Shown piece after piece: positions 8,636 to 17,634 of a DNA stretch of 19,197 nucleotides (its first letter is position 1; every line of letters begins with the position of its first letter). Location of the stretch: positions 1 through 19,197 of the forward strand of contig LSSK01001499.1 of NCBI GenBank assembly GCA_001969505.1, written 5' to 3'. Under the pieces are notes generated by a model. That model did no database searches, was not told the DNA's origin, and saw only the letters and a program-made list of their open reading frames with translations. Both the position numbers and the translations under genes were made by a program. The stretch comes from Zancudomyces culisetae (Eukaryota > Kickxellomycota > Harpellomycetes > Harpellales > Legeriomycetaceae).

Positions 8636-10334
8636 ATGGGTATTGACACAACAAATAAAGGACCTGTAAGAGTTAAATATGGGTTCAGGTCAAGTATATT
8701 ATACACCGAACCAAACAGATTCAAATATCTTGCGGATGATACAGGTAACGTGTATGCTAAACGTGAATTTCCGACTTTGGATAGCAAGTAAAATAGTATA
8801 TCAAGCTACCAAAAGGGTATAAACAACATTTTTCTCATATTCATATAGATAATCGGGATAATGAAGATAGTTTCGATACAAGCGAGTCAGAAAGCGAAAC
8901 GGACGAGGAACCATATAAAATATTCGGATATGGTGAGCCAAAAGCAGGAAGTACTCGCTATCTACAAACCCATATGTTTAATGCACGCAAATTGGGGCTA
9001 GACCAAGTCAGAACATTTTTTGATGATATTTTCACCTCAGAGATTGGTAACGTATTTCCACAATTTTACTTTCTATGATGGTTCATTATCCACTATATAT
9101 ACCTAGAGTTTGTCCTTATTATCACGTTCTAATCCTATTGATTGTAAATATTAAACTAGATCATGAAATTAATCAAAACAGGGAAATGTCAAGGCTAACA
9201 TGGAAGATTTCGGCGTATTATACGCTAAAAAACAAAAAAATACCAACAAAAGTTGAACACCCCCCAATGGATCCGTTTTTTGAGGATGAGCTAGAGTATA
9301 AGGTGAAAAAATCCAAAAATGCCATACAGGTAGGCAAAAATATACAGGCTCCTAACTTGAGACCCAGAACATCAATCAGCAGGTTGGCAACGGAGCCTTT
9401 ACACTCAGAAATCACCAGGAAGGAGCATGACCACTGGGACTTTAAACATCGCTTTTTTAAGGGTATCAAACATCCAAAATCTACTCGTCCTACTCCAGCA
9501 AAAACAAACATTGGATATAAAAATAGTAAAGAAAATAGTATGGCAACTGGTGCTGAAAGAGAAAAGAGTAATTTATTGAGTGTTTTTAGCTTTAAGGCAA
9601 GTAGCGCGGTAAGAAATGTTGATAATTTCGATACTGTTAATAGTGAAAACGGCAGTTTTAATAAAAGTAAAAGTGCCGTTCCTGGAGAATGGGGGGTCGA
9701 GAATATGGAAAATAAAAAAGAAACAAAAGGAATCGAAAATCAAGATGAAGGTGAGGGTGAGGGTGGTGGTGATGGTGACACTGGTACTTCATTAGCTGCG
9801 CCACAAGATAAAAGAAACTCTATAAATATAGAGGATGATACAGAGAAACATGAAAGTAAAATGTTGAGAATGTTTAGCTTTAAAAACAAAGGTAAAAATA
9901 AGAATAACGACACCAAGAAAGGGAAAACGAAGAAAAGCAAAACGATTAAAGGCAAAAATGCTAAGTTAAAGGAAAAGGGGGCTAAGAGATTCGGAAAATT
10001 TGGTAAAAAAAAGGAAAAAAACGAAACAGCAGAGACTGAAGATGCTGAGGAGGTTCAAGAAACCGAAGCCGATGATACTACCAATAGAGAGAATTCTCAG
10101 GAACAACAGAGAGGCAGCCAACAACCAGATAGTAACGAGAATGTGGCCGAAAGTAGAGAAAGTACAGAGGAGAGAGGAGAGTCGAGTAATATTTTTTCCA
10201 AACTCAAATTAAGAAGGTTTTCATTGAGGCATACCGAAAGTAGCAAGAAAACAAACGATCAAGATGACATACCACCGGAGAAGAAAGAATCTCTAAAAAG
10301 AAGGGCAACTCTAAAGTTTTTTGGGAAAAAGTAG
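8636..10334 (+). CDS. Uncharacterised acidic/basic protein with repeated Ser-Phe-Lys motifs, 3 exons
   Basis: I do not recognise this protein. Exons 8636-8744, 8849-9046 and 9160-10334 total 1482 nt, 493 residues. The introns (104 and 113 nt) both start GTAACGT and end TATAG or CTAG, and both sit in phase 1. An alternative in-phase GC donor at 8784 would lengthen exon 1 by 13 codons. Residues 1-170 look folded (RYLQTHMFNARKLGLDQVR; MSRLTWKISAYYTLKNKK), with an acidic Ser/Glu patch near 40-58. From about 170 the chain is low-complexity: a Gly/Glu run near 298-308 and a Lys-rich stretch near 345-385. A hydrophobic-basic motif recurs: SNLLSVFSFK at 239, SKMLRMFSFK at 335, SKLKLRRFSLRH near 449 and RRATLKFFGKK at the C-terminus. 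RRFSL and RRATL fit basophilic kinase sites. No membrane span or signal peptide is seen. Membrane or scaffold binding through these motifs is a guess. It converges on MRM2, 256 bases between stops. Confidence 0.75.
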
Positions 10335-10590
10335 CTATATTTTTGCAGTTTATTTACATTGATACACCTAATGACTGTCTTTTGTTTATTTATTTTGTCG
10401 AGTTATACATGTTTCCAAACGATCTTGAGCTTAATAGAATAGTTTGGTAATTTTAAAGCGTGGGTCGGTATGCTCCTAGAAAATAAAAAATATTTACATC
10501 TACTGAAATCAAGCGAAGAAAAATAGTCACAAGATATCAGATAATAATAATAGTCATCATCATCATGATTGGCCAAAAGGGGGGAGAAAA

Positions 10591-11728
10591 CTACTTTCGT
10601 CCAGAGGCTATAAAATAACTTTCCGACGATTCTTTTCTCGAGGAAAGTGGCTTTACGCGATTTACGCTCGCAAACTCAGTTTTTAGTATCTTTAGCAACT
10701 CCTTTTCGCTGCTCGACATAAAATACTTCATTACTAATGCTCCTCCCGGATGAAGAAACTGCTTTGCAAGTTCAATCACACTCTTGCATAAATCCTACAA
10801 GCAAAAATGTAAAGTTTTCAGGAGAGCTAATCGGCGTAAACAAAAAAAAACAGACATTTGTTATAAGTGTGAATATAAGACGTACCATAGATTTCTCGCT
10901 ATCTACAACTTTTATCCCAGACAAGGATGGTGCCATATCGCTTAAAATAAGTCCAACAAGCCTTCCATCGATTGATTTTCGTATTTGCTCCTGCACACTT
11001 CCCTCAAGAAAATCACCGCATATAAATTCTACACCGTTTATTGGGGCCATAGGTAACAGATCGACAGCAATTATACTGCTATGGTCCAAGTGTTTCGCTG
11101 AGCTATCATTATCTATAGGCATGTTTTCGCACAGTGATAACTTTTGGAGTACTGACTTTGTGTTACTTTGAAATACTCTAGAACGAATAAAATCTGTATT
11201 TTTTTTGACAATGGCTTGACTCCAGCCACCAGGAGAAGCACCACAGTCGAGTATAACCATTCCTTTATTGACTAGTTGGTTTAGATTGTTAAAAGCAGTA
11301 TGTTGCAGGGAAATGTTTGAATCAGCAGATTCGGAATTCTTGATTTGATTTGCATAGCTTTTCAAAATATTTTTGTAGCAACTCTCAATCAATTTGTATT
11401 TTTCATCCATTTCCAAGATTTTAAAGCTACTGCGGGACCGAAAGCCCTCGAGTTTGGATTTGTTGACATAGTGATCGTTTGCTTGCCTAGCGAGCCATTG
11501 ATTTGAAGAGCTGGATTTTTTTTTAGTTTTCTATATTACAGGATTTATCCAATTTTTTACCAGCTTCAAGTCAAGTATGGAGGGAGGAGTATGTGTATTT
11601 AGTGATTAAATGTGAAGTAGTGTATAAAAGAATAAGAAATTTGCGCTTACCAAACATGCAAAAGTGTGAAAACATTTACAATGAGCTCTTTGTATTGAAC
11701 TAAAGGAGTTGGACTGTGCAAGGAGCAT
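10591..11728 (-). CDS. MRM2: Mitochondrial rRNA 2'-O-ribose methyltransferase, FtsJ/RrmJ family, 3 exons
   Basis: SAM-dependent enzyme that methylates a uridine 2'-OH in the A loop of the large mitochondrial rRNA. Minus-strand exons 11728-11651, 11530-10886 and 10794-10591 give 308 residues (yeast Mrm2 is 320). Introns of 120 nt (GTAAGC...ATAG) and 91 nt (GTACGT...GTAG) are both phase 0. Residues 1-31 are Ser/Lys/Arg-bearing with few acids, fitting a mitochondrial presequence. The family core follows: SSSSNQWLARQANDHYVNKS, then RSRSSFKILEMDEKY with catalytic K63; SAM motif DCGASPGGW at 121-129; IIAVDLLPMAPINGVEF; LILSDMAP with D224; LVMKYF with K264; and KESSESYFIASG with E299, completing the K-D-K-E tetrad. 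About 35 extra residues lie between the SAM motif and IIAVDLLPM compared with bacterial RrmJ. A stop-free, in-phase GT-AG segment at 11098-11166 could be a retained or optional intron removing 23 of them. Confidence 0.92.
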
Positions 11729-12349
11729 TTTTAAAAAATAAAAATAAAAATTGCTGAATCATTCACAAAACGATATTTCCTTTACAATCAAAAAAAGGTA
11801 AAAAAAAATAAGCAAATGAAAGTAACAGGTTGAGTGTTCCGGCGCAGTTGCTTGAAATTAAAAAAACTTTGCCCGGAATAATAGAAAATATCTTTTGATT
11901 TACATAATTTATTGGTTGATATAGAAATGGGATTTAACGAGATAGCTTGCAGTTTGGATAACAAGCAAATAGGATAATTTATTGGAACAAAGTGGTGGAA
12001 GAGTAACATTTTACTAACTTTGGTATATTGTAACGATGATGAAAATATAAATAAAGTGTTTCTTTACCTAATATAATGCATGCGGAGATAGTAAATGATG
12101 ACTTGAAAAGTCCTATTTGACTTTATTTGGTTTTTTCTAGCAAGGGAAGTTGAAGAAAGACCAGAAAGTTAATATCCGTTAATTGAGTTGGTAAGGTAAA
12201 CCAAACTTGTTAAAGACTGGTCACATTATGAGTAATATCTGTTACAAGTTCTATTGTGTTAAATTACCAAAATAATATACTTGGTGCTAAAATGTAACTA
12301 TATCAAAGGCTAACAAACCAAAGCCTAAATTAATTTACATATGAATCAA

Positions 12350-12366
12350 TCGGTGAATTTCACCGA
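12350..12366. repeat. Perfect 8-bp inverted repeat around one base
   Basis: TCGGTGAA and TTCACCGA flank a single T. The GC-bearing arms stand out in AT-rich spacer. It may be a dimeric transcription-factor site or a chance palindrome. It is about 2.1 kb from the next solid start codon. Confidence 0.5.
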
Positions 12367-12787
12367 GGAAAATAAAAATAGATTAATTAGTTAAATGAAT
12401 AGTCAAATGAATGCAAGGGTAAAGACCTCTATTTTAACCTACCCTGCCGGTTAGCAAAAACATCAAGAAGATTGTGAGAAGGGGGGGGGTGAGAGTGAGA
12501 AGATGGAAAAATAGAAAGCAGTGGGATATTATTACAGTATATCTAGTAGTTTAACTGAAAAGCAAGTTGTAACCCAGATTATGATGGATGGTTGGTGGTA
12601 TATAGCACTATACAAAAAGTGAACCAAGCGTGGCCAGAAAAAGAGGAGGAGAACTTGTATCAAAAATAGACAAGGATGTGGGATAATATTATGTGTATAG
12701 TAGATACTTGTTTGACAGTCCAATAGGGTATTAACTGTAGCGATAAAGGTGATACAATGTTAAATGTCTTTTTATTTTTACCAACAG

Positions 12788-13051
12788 GTGGTAATACAAG
12801 AATGACAGAAATCAATGAGCTACACCATTCATTTGTGATTATGAGTGATGATATTTGTGTTCAAGTTGGATTTCCAAATTTATTAACTTTATCAAATTAT
12901 CAAATTTATTCAGGTAGAGAAGCATCAAATTTCCAAAGAAAATATTAAAGATTGAAAAGGAATAGGGAGCTTTAGAACTATATAAAGCCACTGATGAAAT
13001 GTATAAAGTTGGAGGGAATTGCATGTTAATATGTACACAATCAAGGTCAAT
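12788..13051 (+). other. Possible exons of an unrecognised gene (weak)
   Basis: After a good acceptor (TTTTTACCAACAG, ending 12787) an open stretch 12788-12913 reads TRMTEINELHHSFVIMSDD and on to NYQIYS, ending at CAG before GTAGAG. A 74-nt segment that ends in AAAG leads in the same phase to 12988, reading TDEMYKVGGNCMLICTQ before a stop at 13049-13051. Upstream pieces at 12395-12418 (starting with an ATG) and 12455-12488 can be joined in phase too. I recognise no family and phase matches are easy to find by chance, so this is a lead, not a gene call. A decayed gene is equally possible. Confidence 0.2.
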
Positions 13052-13912
13052 TTAAAAAAAAACTATGCAATTAAAAAAAATAATTGGTGAATCGAACTTT
13101 TAAGTTTGATTTTGAATAAAACTGGAAAGTTTGTGAATTAGTCGCAATTTCAATCAAAATTAGTTAGATTCAAATTTGATGGGTATTAACCGAACTTTTG
13201 AAGCAAAAAAAAAAAAAGACGGCAGTATTTAGGGAAAATAGAGATAGTTTTTACTCTATTCTGGGACACCTGAAAGAAAAAAAGGGAGAGGAGAGGAGAG
13301 GATATAAAAAATCAAAAGAAATAGCACTTTTGGTATACAACTTGAAGTTAATAGTTTAGTAACTGCCAAAAATATTTTATGCGTGAGTAAGTATGAGGAA
13401 GAGATAAGCGAGTAGAATGAACACAAAGGAGGAGAGCTGGTAAGGGAGGAGAATAAAATATCTGACATTATATAAAGTGATAACCGAAGTTGACAAAGTG
13501 ATTTATTTCGATATAAATTAATATTGGCTCAAAGGCATATAACCAAATCGAAATATTGAAGCTAATTAATGACCAAGGCTAGTCATAAAGCCGAAACAAC
13601 CCCGAATGCTTTTCAGTCACTTTTATAAATTCAAAATATAAGATTACATAAATATTAATATGCTGAGCATGAAATTTTTCATTGAATACTAAATTGGTAA
13701 AAAAATAAATAATAAAAAATAAATCGATGCAAATTGATTAGAAGACACACCTGAATATTACCACTGTCATTTTAGCAAATAAACATTTGTTAAAATAACA
13801 GATTTGAAATTAGAGTGACAGGTATAAGTAAATTTTTTTATAAAATGATTTGTAATAAAAGCGATGTACACTATCAAAACAGTTTGTGCAACCTGTTGGT
13901 ATAGAATCGCAG

Positions 13913-13921
13913 TATATAAAA
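13913..13921 (+). promoter_or_regulatory. TATA-box-like element upstream of the EFA6-like gene
   Basis: TATATAAAA is the best match to a TATA consensus in the spacer and is followed by purine-rich sequence. It lies about 520 bases before the chosen ATG, so it would imply a long leader or a 5' UTR intron. Similar words are common in this AT-rich spacer, so the call is weak. Confidence 0.25.
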
Positions 13922-14441
13922 GCTGGAGAAAAGTGAGGAGCAGAAAGTTAAAAAAAAATAATAGGGCCTAAAAAAAAAAATAAGGGCTTTCCTGGGAGCT
14001 TATGCAAATACCATGAATTTCAATATTGGGAATTGTAAAGCAATTCAGTAATTTTATAACTGAAAAGTGCGTAAAAAGCAAACCGATATAGTATGGTAAA
14101 GAAGGGAAGGAAAGGGAAGGGATAAACGCATAATTTTGAGGTAGAGAGGCTTATGTGTTTAATAGTAATAATAAAGTAAAAGTATTGATATTGATATAGA
14201 TATAGACACAGATATAGGTAAACGCCTTGATTGTATCCAAGAAAAGGGAGCACGTATTTTCAAAGGGATAAAGATACAACTACAAACGGGCGGTAGGAAT
14301 GACAAATAGACAGAGGTGATAATTTGTATAGAGGAAAAAAGCTGAAAGAAAGTATATGATATTAGAGAAGGGAACAGAGTGAGATTGAATAAACGCATTA
14401 ATACGAACCTCTATAGCCAACTTTGAAAAACAAGACTTGAA

Positions 14442-17227
14442 ATGAAGAAGAGAATAAAGAATGCGGAAAGGTACGAGTGGTTTGTGTCAAAACTGCGGGG
14501 AAAAAAGAGTCGAGTGGAGCTGTCAAATATGGGACTTGGACAAAATGAAAATGAATATATAAATGGAAATATAAATGGAAATATAAATGGAAATATAAAT
14601 GGAAATATAAATGGAAATATAAATGGAAATATAAATGGAAATATAAATGGAAATATAAATGGAAATATAAATGAAAAGAAGGAAAATAAGGAAGAGGAAA
14701 AGGAAAAGGAAAAGAGGTGTTTGGATCAAGCAAATAAAGGGGATTCGGGGAAAAGTGAACGGGATAACAATTGTGCATATATGTACAACCCCGAATACTT
14801 TGAAAGCGACATGCTTTTGGCGATAAAAGAAAAGCGTGTAAAAATACAAGAGAACATAAATTCAGCAACACCACGAAGTGTTAATAGAAGGCCTAGTTTA
14901 TGGCAAATGCTAAATAAAAGGAAAAAAATAGTTCCATTTGGTAGAAAAAACGAAAGAGAGACTAAGGCGATTCCATATATGAATCAAAGAGATCAAAACG
15001 AAAAAACGATCAAATTGGAAGAAGAAGAAGAAGAAGAAGAAAAAGAGGAGCAGGAGCAGGAGCAGGAGGAGCAGAAACAGAAGCAGGAGCAGGAGAATGA
15101 TAATGATAAAGGTATAGATAGTAAAAGGGAGAGAGAAAGCAAAAAGAATAGAGACAGAGACAAGGAAGAAGGAAAGGAAAGAGTTGCATATAATAATACG
15201 GTCAAAAACACAAATGATATATTGAGCGTGCCAATGGTTAGAGGTAGAATGAACAAAAGTTCAACAGATATTATACAGAAAGTGGGTAAAGAGGAGATTA
15301 GAACAAGCAAACTTGGAATTGCGAGCAATATCGAGATTAAGAGTTACAACACAAAAGTAGGAGGTGGAGATCAAGAGTGGGATTTCTTTAACGAAAATGA
15401 ACCGAGCTTGAAGGAAGGACGTGAATCAATGGGAGATGTGGATAAACAGGAGAATGGAATTGCAGGATATTACAATTTTGAAAGAGAAGAGGCAAATAAA
15501 GCAAGTACGACATCGTTGAAGTATAAAGGCAAAGATATTGAGAGAAAGTTAGCAGATAGTATAGAAAAGCTGAATATGATGTTTCAGCAAAGGTCAAGTA
15601 AAACACAGAGCAAGACCAAGCTGCACAAAGGAGGTATGGATAATAAAGATGATGAATTATGGTTAAGCGAGAGTAGAGAGGTGGAGATTGTTGATGAAGA
15701 TGATGAAATGATGGTGGTGGCGTTTAAAAGTAAAAGTCGAATGAAAAAGGATTCAATAAAGCAAGTTGAAGGTTGCGACCGTAAAAGTATCCAAGAGGAA
15801 GAAAGAGAAGAAAATGAAAAAGTAAAGGAAAAATCGGCATCAAAACAAAATTTGAAACATGTAAAAGGTGGTGGAAAAGTTATAAATGAATCAGAAAAAA
15901 ATAAAAAAAACCAAGAGAAAAAAGATGTAGAGGAAGTAAAAGAGGAAGAGGAAGATGATGATGATGGTGGTGGTGTGAATGTATATAAAGAGATAGCGGA
16001 TGCGATTTATTTACAAGACAAGAGTAAAAAATATTTTTATATGTTCAAGGAACTAAAAGAAGGGAAATACTTGGACTTTATGGGGAAAAACAAAGATTTG
16101 AACAATAGAGTACTGGTATATTATATGAAGAACTTTAATTTTGAAAAGCAACGGATAGACGAGAGTTTAAGGAAGTTGTGTGGACAGATATTGATGAAGG
16201 GAGAATCGCAGGCGATAGATAGGGTATTAGAGGAGTTTTCCAAGAGGTATATAGAGTGTAATCAAGACAACAGGCTTATAACCATGGAGAATGCGCATAT
16301 TATAGTATTTTCGATATTTTTGCTGAATACAGATTTACATTTGGCCGAGATGAAAAGCAAGGACAGGATGACGTGGAAAAAATATGTAAATAATACGATA
16401 GAGGCAATAAGCATTAGTAAACAGGAAGAACTGATGGAGAGAACAAAATCAGCAACGACGGTTCATAAAAAGTCCAGAGATGAAGATATGAAGCTACCAA
16501 AGATATTGTCTAGCCAAAGGTTAACATCTAAGGAATCTGATAGTTCTACAATACTTTTAAAATCCAAAAGTCAACAATATGAAAAAGAGGAGGAAAAAGA
16601 AAGGAGAAATACAGGAGTTAGTGATGGAGAAAGTTTGATAGATAATCCTTTAGAACAGGTTAAAAAGAACAAAATCAAACTGTATAAACATAACAGCAAA
16701 ACCCAACCAGAACTATCAAGAGAAAAAGACGAAACAAGTAAAATTGATGAGAAACAGATTAACAAGAGTCATATTTTTGGGCAGAAAGGATGGAGAGATG
16801 TTGAAAATTACAAAAGTGAAAGAGAGAAATATAGTGGGCAGCAGAATTTAAAAGAAGTGGTGGAAGGATTTTGTAAAGAAAAGATGAATAAAAGAGAGAT
16901 ATTAGGTAACAGTAAAAAAATGGATAAATTAGAAAAATCACAGGATAATAAAACGAATAAAAACAAGATATCATTAGGAGGAGTAGGAGGAGGAGGAGGA
17001 GGAGGAGGAAAGGAAGAGATGGTATTAGAAAGGAATAAGAAAAAGTCAGTGGATTCTCATCGACATTTTTTTGCAGATCGAATGGTACATTCAACACAAG
17101 AAATTTCTACAAATGAAAAAATTGATACACTATTAAAAGAGATATATAATTCAATACGAACCAAACCATTAATGAAGCCAACATTTTCAACAGAAACACA
17201 GAAAGGTTTGAGTTTGAATGAAAAGTC

Positions 17228-17264
<37 letters not shown>

Positions 17265-17592
17265 GCAATAGAAGACCATTCTAACCAAGACAATGAGGAG
17301 AGTTATTCGATTAGGGAAAGGTCTAGTAGTGTAAGAAAGGAGAGAAGTACAATGTATGAAGTGAGTAGTCAAGATAGTAAAACCAAAGTGTTTGATAAAG
17401 GTGTACAACAAAAGAGTGAAAAATCATTTTCCAAAAAGAGTATAAGAATTTTAAGCTCATTTTATTCTAGTAATAGTGGAGAAAAAGAATCAAAAAAGGT
17501 ATCAAATATGATGGGTTCTACTAAATCTTCATTTTATTTACAACAGGATCAATTTAATCGACAAAATTATATTAATCAATATACTAAAATGC

Positions 17593-17634
<42 letters not shown>

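Larger units (their letters stand above)
11729..14441. other. Long intergenic spacer upstream of the EFA6-like gene
   Basis: AT-rich sequence, increasingly purine-rich on the plus strand from about 12450 onward, with many TATA-like words (for example 12973, 13466 and 13913). No complete gene could be supported. Short coding-like blocks lie at 12395-13051 and 13190-13360, described separately or in the findings. The minus-strand frames here (11788-12009, 12532-12723, 13256-13468, 14020-14398) look like the complement of purine-rich spacer and resemble no known protein. Near 14165-14215 a GATATA-rich simple stretch precedes the next gene. Confidence 0.6.

Noticed and set aside
16081-16110. Loss of the catalytic glutamate in the Sec7 domain, based on GKNK where cytohesins have GERE
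   Set aside because: The glutamic finger is the E in the LPGEAQ-type motif, which is present here as MKGESQ (E588). GKNN-type sequence at the other site is normal for EFA6 proteins.
14020-17411. Many minus-strand open frames rich in Phe, Leu, Ser, Tyr (for example 14398-14874, 14993-15328, 17057-17411)
   Set aside because: Most are the complement of the purine-rich EFA6-like coding strand and its repeats; those before 14442 complement purine-rich spacer. They have repeat-driven composition and no domain.
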